Of a stretch of 51,967 nt of DNA, positions 41,557 to 50,983 are shown piece by piece. The stretch's first letter is position 1. The number at the start of each line of letters is the position of its first letter. The position numbers and the translations under genes are program-made. This stretch comes from Lachnospiraceae bacterium UBA3273. Its GTDB lineage: Bacteria; Bacillota; Clostridia; Lachnospirales; Lachnospiraceae. The notes beneath the pieces are model-generated. The model was not told the DNA's origin and searched no databases. It worked only from the letters and a program-made list of their open reading frames with translations. The stretch lies in NCBI GenBank assembly GCA_002362385.1, contig DEUB01000031.1, forward strand, positions 1 to 51,967. Direction: 5' to 3'.

Positions 41557-41834
41557 TTTTTAATTCCTCCTGCTTTTTATTGATAAATACTATCCTATTA
41601 AAAAATATCCCGCCTTTTTGGGCGTTTTGTTTTGATACCCGGCTTTTGTGGCGGGACGTTTGACTTTGGCATGCACATCCGGACAAAGAAAAGGGATGTA
41701 CACAGATATATTGTAAAGGAAAAGCAAAAAAACGTAAAGAAAAAGAAATAAATAGAAAGTGCATATACCAAAACTTGTGTTATACTACAGATATAGGGAA
41801 CGGGCACGGTAAAAGAGGGGAAGACTTAAGGCTT

Positions 41835-42701
41835 ATGTGGAAAGATGAGTGGAATGTGAGAATTTCTGAGATATGGTACGGTTTTACGGATGCGGTTTCT
41901 TTACATGAAATAGAAGCATGGAAGAGGGAATTGAAGGAGACCTTTACAGGACGGATCGTCATGATAGAAGACCCTTCGCAGATCGTTTCCCCCAATAAAA
42001 GAAGGCCGGAGGTATTTCTGGTTACAGATTCCGGAGACCTTTATGAAGCCGCTTACAGGGAAGGGATCCCCTTTCTTCTTTATCTCCATGCCGGCAACAA
42101 AGGGGCGTCCTTTAAAAAAGCGCCCTATGCGGTCACAAGCTTAAAGGGCGTGGATCTTGACTATATGGACAAAATATACAGACGGCTTTACGGCATACCG
42201 TGGACGATCCTGACAACAAGGCGGTGCGTGATAAGGGAAATTGCGGAGGATGATCTTTCCGAACTCTATGATATTTATAAGGATCCTTCCATTACCCGCT
42301 ATACGGAAGGCCTTTATCAGGACAGGGAAAAGGAACGGGAATATATAAAGGAATATATCAGTCAGGTCTATGAGCTGTGCGGATTCGGCATATGGGCGGT
42401 TGTAGATAAGGCCACGGGAAAGCTGATAGGCAGGGCGGGCCTTGCATGGCGCGAGGGCTTTGAAACGCCGGAGCTGGGATACGTCATATCGGCGGATTAC
42501 CAGAGGAAGGGAATTGCTACGGAGGTGTGCGGCGCCATCCTCAAATTCGCAAGAAAAGAGCTGCAGTTTCCTCTGATACGGGTCCTGTTTGAAAGGGAAA
42601 ATACGGCTTCCTTTAAGTTGTGCAGGAAACTGGGTTTTAAAAAGGATGCGGATGTTTGCGTTGAAGGAAAGGAAATGTGTCAGTACGTTTATACGGGGTA
42701 A
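41835..42701 (+). CDS. GNAT acetyltransferase with an N-terminal HAD-like domain
   Basis: A 288-residue protein; ATG 41835 is chosen because earlier in-frame codons overlap the likely promoter (TATACT near 41781), although its RBS is weak. Residues about 1-125 look like a small Rossmann or HAD-like half-domain (PEVFLVTDSGDLYEAAYREG, IPFLLYLHAGNKG). The GNAT domain follows: CVIREIAEDDLSELYDIYKD, FGIWAVVDKATGKLIGRAGL, ELGYVISADYQRKGIATEVC (acetyl-CoA pyrophosphate loop) and LFERENTASFKLCRKLGFK. The substrate is unknown; RimJ/RimL-like N-acetyltransferases are nearest in style. The next gene begins 6 bp downstream. Confidence 0.85.
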   Translation: MWKDEWNVRISEIWYGFTDAVSLHEIEAWKRELKETFTGRIVMIEDPSQIVSPNKRRPEVFLVTDSGDLYEAAYREGIPFLLYLHAGNKGASFKKAPYAVTSLKGVDLDYMDKIYRRLYGIPWTILTTRRCVIREIAEDDLSELYDIYKDPSITRYTEGLYQDREKEREYIKEYISQVYELCGFGIWAVVDKATGKLIGRAGLAWREGFETPELGYVISADYQRKGIATEVCGAILKFARKELQFPLIRVLFERENTASFKLCRKLGFKKDADVCVEGKEMCQYVYTG

Positions 42702-42707
42702 AAAAAG

Positions 42708-43811
42708 TTGAAATTTATTAAAAAGATCTGGAAAAGCATAAACGGAAATAATATTTTTGCAGTAACGACTTTTTCGCTTATTTCTCTGATGGTGCTGATC
42801 ACGCTGGGCGGAATGGTCATATTTAAAGCGCAGTTTGATAAGAGCAATTCTGTGGAAGCACGGGAGGAATATACGGAATACGACAGATATTATGCCATGA
42901 TCACAAGCGACGACCGTGCGGATTTCTGGCAGGCGGTCTATAACGGCGCCAGAAAAGAAGGTATGGGCGAAAACGCTTATGTGGAGTTTTTTGCAGGAAA
43001 TATGGGAGCCAGGTATTCCATGGAGGAACGGATGGAGATCGCCATTGCTGCAGATGTGGACGGAATCATAGTAGAAGGAGAAGATTATGTTGCCCTGAGA
43101 AATGAGATCGTGAAAGCCGGGGAAAACGGCATACCGGTTGTAGTGGTCAATCAGGATGTTGTGGAAAGCGGCAGGATCAGCTTTGTGGGAATCGGCAGAT
43201 ATGACCTGGGGCAGACCTACGGCAGACAGACCTGTGAGCTGGCGGAGGAAATGCTGAAGGCGCGGGATGCGGAAAACGACGGAGCGGATCCGGGAAAAAA
43301 GCTGAAGATCATGGTACTTATCAGCCAGGAAGCGGACAGCAACGGTCAAAACCTTTTAATGTCGGGCATTCGTGAAGAGATAGGATCAAACAGGGCGCTG
43401 GAGGACAGGATAGAACTGGATACCTGTACCATAGACGATTCCGGGGCTTTTACGGCGGAGGAATCCATCAGGGATATTTTTATGGGACAGGACGAGGTTC
43501 CGGATATCCTGGTGTGTCTTACAGAAATTTATACCACCTGCGCCTATCAGGCGGTCATTGATTATAACAGGGTGGGAATTACCAATATTATCGGATATTA
43601 TGACTCTGAGACCATCCGGGCAGGCGTGGATAAGGAAGTCATTTACTGTACCATTTCCATGGATACGGAGCAGATGGGTAGATACTGCGTATACGCCCTG
43701 TCCGAGTATCTGGATGTGGAGCATGTCAGCGAATATTTCAGTGTGGACACCTATGTGGTAAACAAAGAAAATGTAGACAGTTATGACAGGGGGCAGGACG
43801 ATGAAGAGTAA
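42708..43811 (+). CDS. Membrane-anchored sugar-binding protein, probable sensor partner (XylFII-like)
   Basis: A 367-residue protein starting at TTG 42708. It is anchored by an uncleaved N-terminal TM helix (about residues 16-41, FAVTTFSLISLMVLITLGGM) and lacks a lipobox. The rest is a periplasmic-binding-protein fold: YYAMITSDDRADFWQAVYNG, DVDGIIVEGEDYVALRNEIV, IPVVVVNQDVVESGRISFVG, DILVCLTEIYTTCAYQAVID. It overlaps the kinase gene by 11 nt. This arrangement matches XylFII of Clostridium beijerinckii, a membrane-anchored sugar sensor that works on the kinase LytS. I infer that it detects a sugar outside and passes the signal to the kinase; the sugar is unknown. Confidence 0.8.
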   Translation: MKFIKKIWKSINGNNIFAVTTFSLISLMVLITLGGMVIFKAQFDKSNSVEAREEYTEYDRYYAMITSDDRADFWQAVYNGARKEGMGENAYVEFFAGNMGARYSMEERMEIAIAADVDGIIVEGEDYVALRNEIVKAGENGIPVVVVNQDVVESGRISFVGIGRYDLGQTYGRQTCELAEEMLKARDAENDGADPGKKLKIMVLISQEADSNGQNLLMSGIREEIGSNRALEDRIELDTCTIDDSGAFTAEESIRDIFMGQDEVPDILVCLTEIYTTCAYQAVIDYNRVGITNIIGYYDSETIRAGVDKEVIYCTISMDTEQMGRYCVYALSEYLDVEHVSEYFSVDTYVVNKENVDSYDRGQDDEE

Positions 43812-45276
43812 AAACAAATTTGCAAACCTTCCCCTCCAGACCAAATTAATAGTGGTTTACTGTCTGACCGCCCTGTTAATTCTGGTGGTAAATCTTTTTA
43901 TGTACCGCAACATCAATTCCATGCTGCACCGCCTGGATCAGATCTATGTCAGCAATATCAATTTAAACGAATTGTCGGCTTCTTTGGACGGCGTACAGAA
44001 TAACATGACGAATTATCTGAATACAAAGACTACCGACGCCATGGACAGCTATTATAAATCCTGCCAGGATTATACGGCTCAGACGGAGTGGCTTTCCGAC
44101 GCCGTTACCAGCAATGAGTCCCAGAGGATGGAGCGGAATATTAAAGCCATGTCGGCGCGGTATCTGGAATTTACCGACCTTGCCATAGAGGCAAAGCGGG
44201 GGCGGAACGTGGAAAAATACAGAACCTACAGCGAAGAGGCCACCACGCTCTATCATTATATCAGCACTTATATCAACAGCTTAAATAATGAACAGTTTAA
44301 AAGTAATTCCGCCAATTACAATATGCTTTCCGTATCCCTAAGATATGTGGAGGTGGTCAATACCGTGGTCTTTCTGGCAGTCATATTCAGCAATGTACTG
44401 CTGGTCATTATGGTCATAAGGAATATTACAAAGCCTTTAAAGTCCCTGGCCACTGTGGCAAACCAGGTAGCCGGAGGGGATCTGGAGGTGGCGGTTTTGG
44501 AAGTGGATTCCCAGGATGAGGTAGGAGTGGTAAGCAAGGCGTTTAACCACATGATCATAAGCATCCGCAATTATATCGAACAGCTTACCACCAGTATGGA
44601 AAACGAGCGCATCCTGAAAGAAAATGAGCTGAAAATGGAAAACCATTTAAAGGACGCCCAGTTAAAGTATTTACAGGCGCAGATCAATCCGCATTTCCTC
44701 TTCAATACATTGAATGCGGGAGCGCAGCTTGCCATGATGGAGGGGGCGGACCGCACCTATGAATATGTTCAGAATATGGCCGATTTTTTTCGTTATAATA
44801 TCAAAAAGGACCATGACAGCGTTACCCTGAAGGAGGAACTGGAGCTGGTGGATAACTACGTTTATATTTTGAACGTGCGTTTTTCGGGAGAGATCCACTA
44901 TGAAAAGGATATTGATTCCTCCCTGGAAAATCTGAAGCTCCCCAGCATGGTCTTACAGCCTATTGTGGAAAACAGCGTAAATTACGGAATCAGAGGGATT
45001 TCGTGGGAAGGCAGGATCTGGCTTTCGGTATACAGAAAAGACGGATGCGGCTATATTTCCATCAGGGATAACGGAATCGGCATCGACGGGGAAAAAATAG
45101 AAAAGATCATGAAAGCCAATCTGAAGGAATCGGATATCAGCAGCGGTTCCAACGGGATCGGACTTTATAATGTCATAAGCAGGCTGAAGCTGTTTTATGA
45201 CAGGGACGATGTATTTGAGATCAGCAGTCAGGGAAAGAATCAGGGGACGCAGGTACTGATACGTATTCCCCTTTAG
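43801..45276 (+). CDS. LytS/YesM-type sensor histidine kinase
   Basis: A 491-residue kinase; ATG 43801 has AGGGGGCAGGA upstream, and an in-frame ATG at 43783 is less likely. TM1 is about 14-36 (IVVYCLTALLILVVNLFMY); a helical extracellular region of about 150 residues follows; TM2 is about 186-208, then HAMP (NITKPLKSLATVANQVAGGD) and a coiled coil. The phospho-acceptor is His298 in LQAQINPHFLFNTLN; ATP-binding motifs are LPSMVLQPIVENSVNYG and ISIRDNGIGI. It overlaps the membrane-anchored binding protein, the presumed sensor input, and is followed after 20 bp by its response regulator. Confidence 0.92.
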   Translation: MKSKNKFANLPLQTKLIVVYCLTALLILVVNLFMYRNINSMLHRLDQIYVSNINLNELSASLDGVQNNMTNYLNTKTTDAMDSYYKSCQDYTAQTEWLSDAVTSNESQRMERNIKAMSARYLEFTDLAIEAKRGRNVEKYRTYSEEATTLYHYISTYINSLNNEQFKSNSANYNMLSVSLRYVEVVNTVVFLAVIFSNVLLVIMVIRNITKPLKSLATVANQVAGGDLEVAVLEVDSQDEVGVVSKAFNHMIISIRNYIEQLTTSMENERILKENELKMENHLKDAQLKYLQAQINPHFLFNTLNAGAQLAMMEGADRTYEYVQNMADFFRYNIKKDHDSVTLKEELELVDNYVYILNVRFSGEIHYEKDIDSSLENLKLPSMVLQPIVENSVNYGIRGISWEGRIWLSVYRKDGCGYISIRDNGIGIDGEKIEKIMKANLKESDISSGSNGIGLYNVISRLKLFYDRDDVFEISSQGKNQGTQVLIRIPL

Positions 45277-45296
45277 GAATATTAAGGAGGTTTGGG

Positions 45297-46916
45297 ATGT
45301 ACAAGATCATGTTAGCTGATGATGAAGGTATTGTAATCGATTCTCTTTCCTTCATCATTGAAAAAGAATTTGGCATATCCTGCCAGATTGAATCCGCCAA
45401 GACCGGAAGAAACGTCATAGAGCTGGCGGAGCGTTTCAGGCCGGATATTGCCTTTATGGACATCCAGATGCCGGGCATCAACGGTATTGAAGCCATGAAA
45501 GAGATCAGGGAAAACAATGCAAATACCATTTTTATCGTAATGTCCGCTTACGATAAATTTGATTATGCCAAGGAGGCCATTAATCTGGGCGTGCTGGAGT
45601 ACCTAAACAAGCCTGTGGAAAAAAATAAGATCGTGGAAGTGTTAAAGCGCGCCATGGCCATGATCGATAAAGAGCGGGAAAAACGAAGGCAGGACCTGAT
45701 GCTTAGGGAAAAAATGGAGACGGTGGTGCCCATTATTGAAAACGGGCTTATTTACAGTCTGATGTTTAGGGAATACTTCGAAGAGGACGTGGAAAATTTT
45801 AAAAATCTTCTGGACATTACCGAGGATTACTGCTATATGGGTGTGCTTGTATTCGGGGAAAAGCAGGTAGGGAACCATATGACCAATGTGGTTGGGACCT
45901 CCGTGCGGATCCAGGACCATTATAATGAAGTGAGGGAGATCGTCAGGGGATATTTCAAATGTATCATGGGTTCCGTTATGGCAAATAAGATCGCGGTCCT
46001 TCTGCCTGCAGGAAAGGAAGGCATCGATTACAATGAAAGGATCGCCCTTATTGATAAAGCGCGGGAAATGGTCAGAAAGCTGAAAGGACATTTGGATGTT
46101 TCTTTCCGTATGGGTTTCGGACACGTGGGACGTTTAAAGGATTCCATGAAGTCCTACAATGAAGCCCTTCACGCCCTCCTTCAGTCAGACGGCAGCGTCG
46201 CCCATGTGGACGATATCCCCGTGGGCTGCGATTACGAAGAAAACTACCCGGTGGAAACGGAACGGGAAATTTTTGAATATACGGAAAAAGGAGCGATTGA
46301 AGAACAGCATTCGGCGGTAAACCGGTATTTCGAATGGATGATGGAAAATTACGGGGACTGTCAGAGCGATATTCAGCTAAAGGTGCTGGAATTTGTCCTC
46401 CGGGCGGAAAAGATCAGCTACGAGGGCAGCAGCCGGATGTACCGTTTCAAATCCAGGGAGGATTATCTGCCGACCATTATGGAGATCGGAGGGGACATGG
46501 AAAAGCTGCGCACCTGGTTTGCGGAAAAAATGGATGCGGCGGTTCGGAATGTGGCAAACAGCAGGGAGACACAGTCCGGAGGCGTTGTTGCAAAAGCGAA
46601 GGCATATATTAACGCAAATTTCCATAAGGAGATATCCTTAGACGATGTGTCCAGGGAGGTGGACATCAGTCCTTACTATTTCAGCAAAATATTTAAAGAA
46701 GAAACAGGAGAGAACTTTATCGAATATGTAACAGGGATCCGTATGGAGAGGGCAAAGGAACTGCTGTTATCTTCTACGCTTTCCATGAAGGAAATATGCG
46801 GGGAAGTGGGGTATTCGGATCCCAATTATTTCAGCAGGACCTTTAAGAAGAACGTAGGGCTGACGCCTACGGAATATAAGGAGGGGAAAAGCGGTGAAAA
46901 GAAAACGGTTCAGTAA
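45297..46916 (+). CDS. AraC-type response regulator (YesN-like)
   Basis: A 539-residue regulator; AAGGAGGTTTGGG precedes ATG 45297. The receiver has LADDEG, phospho-acceptor Asp55 (IAFMDIQMPG), Ser in IVMSAYDKFDYA and Lys in LNKPVEK. A central domain of about 270 residues follows, including a degenerate cyclase-like segment (FRMGFGHVGRLKDSMKSYNE). The C-terminus has two AraC-type HTH motifs (ISLDDVSREVDISPYYFSKI, MKEICGEVGYSDPNYFSRTF). It is the partner of the kinase at 43801. The likely target is the chvE promoter region at 47971-48160; that is inference. Confidence 0.93.
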   Translation: MYKIMLADDEGIVIDSLSFIIEKEFGISCQIESAKTGRNVIELAERFRPDIAFMDIQMPGINGIEAMKEIRENNANTIFIVMSAYDKFDYAKEAINLGVLEYLNKPVEKNKIVEVLKRAMAMIDKEREKRRQDLMLREKMETVVPIIENGLIYSLMFREYFEEDVENFKNLLDITEDYCYMGVLVFGEKQVGNHMTNVVGTSVRIQDHYNEVREIVRGYFKCIMGSVMANKIAVLLPAGKEGIDYNERIALIDKAREMVRKLKGHLDVSFRMGFGHVGRLKDSMKSYNEALHALLQSDGSVAHVDDIPVGCDYEENYPVETEREIFEYTEKGAIEEQHSAVNRYFEWMMENYGDCQSDIQLKVLEFVLRAEKISYEGSSRMYRFKSREDYLPTIMEIGGDMEKLRTWFAEKMDAAVRNVANSRETQSGGVVAKAKAYINANFHKEISLDDVSREVDISPYYFSKIFKEETGENFIEYVTGIRMERAKELLLSSTLSMKEICGEVGYSDPNYFSRTFKKNVGLTPTEYKEGKSGEKKTVQ

Positions 46917-47970
46917 AGCCCGGCGGTACGGGGCATTCCTGACGGCGATAATCTTAACGGCGGCCCTGTTAACCGGATGCGGCACGGAAAGAGAAGAAAA
47001 GGCGGGGATAGAAGAAGATGAAGGGAAGATCCAGATAGGAATCTGCTTTGATTCTTTTCTGATAGAAAGATGGGAACGGGATAGGGATGTATTCGTTTCA
47101 ACGGCAAGAGATCTGGGGGCGGAGGTCAATGTACAGAATGCCAACGGTAATTTAGAGGATCAGATCGCCCAGATCGAGTACCTGATCGAAAAAAAGATGG
47201 ACGTCATCGTCATTATCGGTATTGACGGGGACGGACTGGCGGGAGCGGTAAAAAAGGCAAAGGATGCGGGGATCATTGTGATAGCTTACGACAGGATGAT
47301 CCATAATGCGGATGCGGACTTATATGTTTCCTTTGATAATGAAAAAGTTGGGACCCTCATGGGGGAGGCCATGGCAGCGGAAGGGCTGCCCCTTAAAAAA
47401 GTGCTTATGCTGGCAGGACCTACCGCGGATAATAACGTTGCAATGGTAAACAGCGGCTTTATAAAGGTTATGGATGACAACGGCGTCCAGATCGTGGATA
47501 TCATGTATGCAGACGGTTGGAAGCCGGAATATGCTTCCGATTACATTTATGAACATCCGGAGGTACTTGACGAGATCGACGGCATCATGTGCGGCAATGA
47601 CAGCCTGGCAACCCATACGGTAAGGGTGCTTGCCGAGAAACGGAAGGCAGGGAAGATCGTAGTGACGGGTCAGGACGCGGAGCTGGAAGCCTGCCAGAGG
47701 ATCGTGGAGGGAACTCAGCTCATGACCGTGTACAAGCCCGTAGAGAAGCAGGCAAGGGTGGCGGCGGAGTGCGCCATCGCTTTGGCAAAGGGGGAAGAGG
47801 TAGAGGGGATCAACACCGTCATGTGGGACGGGACCTACAGCATTCCCAGCATTGTCCTTGAGCCAATTGCCGTTAATAAAGGAAATATTGATGAAACCAT
47901 TATTGAAAGCGGCTTCCATTTAAGGGAAGAAGTCTATTTAAATGTATCCGACCACGGCGAAAGGGATTAG
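46894..47970 (+). CDS. Sugar-binding lipoprotein (XylF/RbsB-like)
   Basis: A 358-residue binding protein; GTG 46894, preceded by AAGGAGG, overlaps the regulator gene by 23 nt. The signal peptide ends at the lipobox LTGC (Cys29). Core motifs are IQIGICFDSFLIERWERDRD, MDVIVIIGIDGDGLAGAVKK, IIVIAYDRMIHNADADLYVS, LMLAGPTADNNVAMVNSGF and DGIMCGNDSLATH, typical of xylose-type CUT2 receptors. No permease of its own follows directly; it may feed the ChvE-type transporter downstream or act as a soluble-side sensor beside the kinase. The pairing of two different binding proteins around one kinase/regulator pair is notable. Confidence 0.88.
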   Translation: MKRKRFSKARRYGAFLTAIILTAALLTGCGTEREEKAGIEEDEGKIQIGICFDSFLIERWERDRDVFVSTARDLGAEVNVQNANGNLEDQIAQIEYLIEKKMDVIVIIGIDGDGLAGAVKKAKDAGIIVIAYDRMIHNADADLYVSFDNEKVGTLMGEAMAAEGLPLKKVLMLAGPTADNNVAMVNSGFIKVMDDNGVQIVDIMYADGWKPEYASDYIYEHPEVLDEIDGIMCGNDSLATHTVRVLAEKRKAGKIVVTGQDAELEACQRIVEGTQLMTVYKPVEKQARVAAECAIALAKGEEVEGINTVMWDGTYSIPSIVLEPIAVNKGNIDETIIESGFHLREEVYLNVSDHGERD

Positions 47971-48160
47971 CATAAAATTGCGATTTTTTGAAGACAAAAC
48001 AAAAAAATGCTAGCTTGTCGAAATTTGCCCGTGCACGCACTCAAAAAAATGAAGAATTTCGCAAACATTTACTATTTGCTCTGTGTTATATTTATAGCGT
48101 AACAAGGAAGCAGCGGCTTCTGAGGAGACTTACAAAATATAAAAAAGGGAGGATTTCTAA

Positions 48161-49300
48161 ATGAAAAAGAAATTACTTAGCGCATTATTGAGTGTTGCTC
48201 TTGCAGCTACTTTACTGGTTGGATGCGGTAATGGCAACAATACCGAGCAGACGGATGCACCGGCAGCAGATGACACACAGACCGAAGCGCCCGCAGATGA
48301 CGGCGGTTCTGCATCAGGCGGCGGAGAACTGATCGGCGTATCGATGCCTACCAAAGACTTACAGCGTTGGAACCAGGACGGCGAAAACATGAAGGCACAG
48401 TTAGAAGCAGCAGGTTATGAAGTAGACCTTCAGTTCGCAAGCAACGATATTCCTACACAGGTTTCCCAGATTGAGAACATGATTTCCGGCGGATGCAAAC
48501 TGTTAGTTATTGCCTCCATTGAAGGAGATTCCCTGGGAACTGTTTTACAGCAGGCAAAAGAGAACAATATCCCGGTTATCGCATATGACCGTCTGATCAT
48601 GAACACGGATGCGGTTACCTACTATGCAACATTTGATAACTATTTAGTAGGACAGAAACAGGGCGAATTTATTGTTGAGCAGTTAGATCTTGAAAATGCA
48701 GAAGGTCCTTTCAACCTTGAGATCGTAACAGGAGACCCCGGCGACAACAACGTAAACTTCTTCTATGGCGGCGCTATGGATGTGTTGAAACCTTATATCG
48801 ATTCCGGCAAGCTGGTTGTTAAATCCGGCCAGATCGAGAAGGCAGACGTTGCTACAGCTAACTGGGCAACAGATGCAGCACAGTCCAGATTTGAAGCAAT
48901 CATTTCTTCCTACTACTCTGACGGAACAAACTTAGACGTAGTACTTGCTTCCAACGACTCCACCGCTTTAGGCGTTGTAAACGCATTAGAGGCTAACTAC
49001 ACAGGCGAATGGCCTCTCGTAACAGGTCAGGACTGCGACGTTGCTAACGTTAAGAACATTATTGCAGGAAAACAGTCCATGTCTATCTTCAAAGATACTC
49101 GTGACTTAGCAAGCAAGGTAGTAGAAATGGTTGACGCTATCATGAAGGGCGAGGAGATCGCAGGTCTTGATACAGAGACTTATGACAACGGCACAGGCGT
49201 TATTCCTTCTTACCTCTGCGAGCCCGTATTCGCTGATGTAAATAACTACAAAGAAATCTTAATTGATTCCGGTTATTATTCAGAAAGCGACTTACAGTAA
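48161..49300 (+). CDS. chvE: ChvE-type multiple monosaccharide-binding lipoprotein
   Basis: A 379-residue binding protein of the ChvE family; AAAAGGGAGG precedes ATG 48161. The signal peptide ends with lipobox LVGC (Cys22), followed by an acidic/Gly-rich linker to about residue 55. The domain begins GELIGVSMPTKDLQRWNQDG; further motifs are GCKLLVIASIEGDSLGTVLQ, IPVIAYDRLIMNTDAVTYYA, TGDPGDNNVNFFYGGAMDVL and TGQDCDVANVKNIIAGKQSM. ChvE proteins bind several aldoses such as glucose, galactose, xylose and arabinose. Codon use looks optimised (many GCA, GAC, AAC), consistent with high expression. It is followed by its ATPase and permease. Confidence 0.9.
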   Translation: MKKKLLSALLSVALAATLLVGCGNGNNTEQTDAPAADDTQTEAPADDGGSASGGGELIGVSMPTKDLQRWNQDGENMKAQLEAAGYEVDLQFASNDIPTQVSQIENMISGGCKLLVIASIEGDSLGTVLQQAKENNIPVIAYDRLIMNTDAVTYYATFDNYLVGQKQGEFIVEQLDLENAEGPFNLEIVTGDPGDNNVNFFYGGAMDVLKPYIDSGKLVVKSGQIEKADVATANWATDAAQSRFEAIISSYYSDGTNLDVVLASNDSTALGVVNALEANYTGEWPLVTGQDCDVANVKNIIAGKQSMSIFKDTRDLASKVVEMVDAIMKGEEIAGLDTETYDNGTGVIPSYLCEPVFADVNNYKEILIDSGYYSESDLQ

Positions 49301-49324
49301 TTCAAATTTCATAAATGAACTGAT

Positions 49325-49348
49325 GCAGGCGGGATTTTTCCCGCCTGC
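49325..49348 (+). terminator. Perfect 9-bp intercistronic hairpin after chvE
   Basis: GCAGGCGGG (49325-49333) pairs with CCCGCCTGC (49340-49348) around an ATTTTT loop. No T run follows, so it more likely protects the chvE message or partly stops transcription, allowing more binding protein than ATPase and permease. Confidence 0.6.
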
Positions 49349-49428
49349 TGAATTCATAAAACGAAAGCTATCATAACATGAAGGTAAATCAGTTTAGTCA
49401 GAATAATTAGATATTGGGAGGGATACAA

Positions 49429-50961
49429 TTGGCGAAAGTATTACTTGAAATGAAAAATATCACCAAAACGTTCCCCGGAGTTAAGGCTCTTGACAACGTT
49501 AATTTGAAAGTGGAAGAGGGAGAAATACATGCCCTTGTAGGTGAGAACGGTGCGGGGAAATCCACACTGATGAACGTCTTAAGCGGTATTTACCCTTATG
49601 GTACATATGAAGGAGACATCGTTTACGACGGTCAGGTTTGTAAATTCAACAAGATTAAAGACAGCGAGGAAAAAGGTATCGTAATCATTCACCAGGAGCT
49701 GGCGCTGATCCCTTATATGACGATCGGCGAGAATATGTTCCTCGGAAATGAGAGGGGAAGTAAATTCTCCATTAACTGGAACGAGACCCACGGCCTTTCT
49801 GAAAAATATTTAAAGATGGTAGGCTTAAAGGAATCCTCCAGAACTTTAATCAAAGATATTGGTACGGGCAAACAGCAGCTGGTAGAGATCGCCAAGGCCC
49901 TTGCCAAAAATGCAAAGCTTCTTATTTTGGATGAGCCGACGGCATCCTTAAACGAGACGGATTCCAAGGCGTTGTTGGATCTGCTGCTCAAATTCAAAAA
50001 AGAAGGCATGACTTCGATCATTATTTCTCATAAATTAAATGAGATCGCATATTGTGCAGATAAAATTACGGTTATCCGCGACGGCTCCACCATTGAGACT
50101 CTGGATAAGAGCAAGGATGATGTGTCTGAAGACAGGATCATCAAAGGAATGGTAGGCCGTGACTTGACCGACCGTTTCCCCAAGAGGACAGAAAAGCATA
50201 TTGGCGATATCAATATGGAAGTGAAGGACTGGACGGTATACCACCCCGTATATACGGAGCGCAAGGTTGTTGATAATGTGAGCATCAACGTGCGCAAAGG
50301 CGAGGTTGTAGGTATTTCCGGCCTGATGGGAGCGGGACGTACCGAGCTTGCCATGAGCGTATTCGGACACAGCTACGGTACAAATATTTCAGGCAAGGTT
50401 TATATTAATGGCAAGGAAGTTCATATGAAATCCGTAGGAGAAGCCATTAAGAACAAGCTGGCCTATGTAACCGAGGATAGAAAAGGAAACGGTCTTGTCC
50501 TTTCCAATTCCATAAAGATCAATACCACCATGGCAAATCTGGGGGCGGTCAGCAGCCATACCGTGATCAATAAAGATAAAGAATATGCCGTGGCGGTGGA
50601 TTACAAAGAGAAGCTGAAAACAAAATGCCCAAGTGTAGAGCAGAATGTAGGCAATCTGTCCGGTGGAAACCAGCAGAAGGTACTTCTTGCAAAATGGATG
50701 TTTACGGATCCTGATGTATTGATTTTAGATGAGCCTACCCGTGGTATTGACGTAGGCGCAAAATATGAGATTTACTGCATCATCAACCAGTTGATTGCAG
50801 ACGGCAAATCGGTTATTATGATTTCTTCCGAGCTTCCTGAAGTTCTCGGCATGTGTGACAGGATTTATGTCATGAACGAGGGCAGGATCGTTGGCGAGGT
50901 CAGTGCGGAAGAAGCTTCCCAGGAAGTGATCATGTCTCATATTTTAAAGTCCAGCAAATAA
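49429..50961 (+). CDS. mmsA: Multiple monosaccharide ABC transporter ATPase (GguA/MmsA-like)
   Basis: A 510-residue double ATPase. TTG 49429 is 7 nt after GGGAGG; the in-frame TTG at 49414 overlaps that site. The first domain has Walker A GENGAGKST, a signature around DIGTGKQQLVEIAKAL and Walker B LLILDEPTASLNE. The second has the degenerate P-loop GLMGAGRTE, VTEDRKGNGLVLSNSIKINT, signature LSGGNQQKVLLAKW and Walker B VLILDEPTRGIDVG. The GTYEGDIVYDG segment is typical of the GguA branch. It acts with ChvE and the permease downstream. Confidence 0.92.
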   Translation: MAKVLLEMKNITKTFPGVKALDNVNLKVEEGEIHALVGENGAGKSTLMNVLSGIYPYGTYEGDIVYDGQVCKFNKIKDSEEKGIVIIHQELALIPYMTIGENMFLGNERGSKFSINWNETHGLSEKYLKMVGLKESSRTLIKDIGTGKQQLVEIAKALAKNAKLLILDEPTASLNETDSKALLDLLLKFKKEGMTSIIISHKLNEIAYCADKITVIRDGSTIETLDKSKDDVSEDRIIKGMVGRDLTDRFPKRTEKHIGDINMEVKDWTVYHPVYTERKVVDNVSINVRKGEVVGISGLMGAGRTELAMSVFGHSYGTNISGKVYINGKEVHMKSVGEAIKNKLAYVTEDRKGNGLVLSNSIKINTTMANLGAVSSHTVINKDKEYAVAVDYKEKLKTKCPSVEQNVGNLSGGNQQKVLLAKWMFTDPDVLILDEPTRGIDVGAKYEIYCIINQLIADGKSVIMISSELPEVLGMCDRIYVMNEGRIVGEVSAEEASQEVIMSHILKSSK

Positions 50962-50983
50962 AGAGTAAAGGAGCGTAAATAAA

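Noticed and set aside
42141..43349. A 402-codon open frame on the minus strand
   Set aside because: It lies wholly antisense to the acetyltransferase and membrane-anchored binding-protein genes, which have clear domains and start signals. Its product is low-quality and lacks any family motif.
47971..48160. A CcpA (cre) site or strong promoter before chvE
   Set aside because: The region has a CGAAATT/AATTTCG inverted pair and a TATATT-like element, but no sequence close enough to the cre consensus and no well-spaced -35 to claim either.
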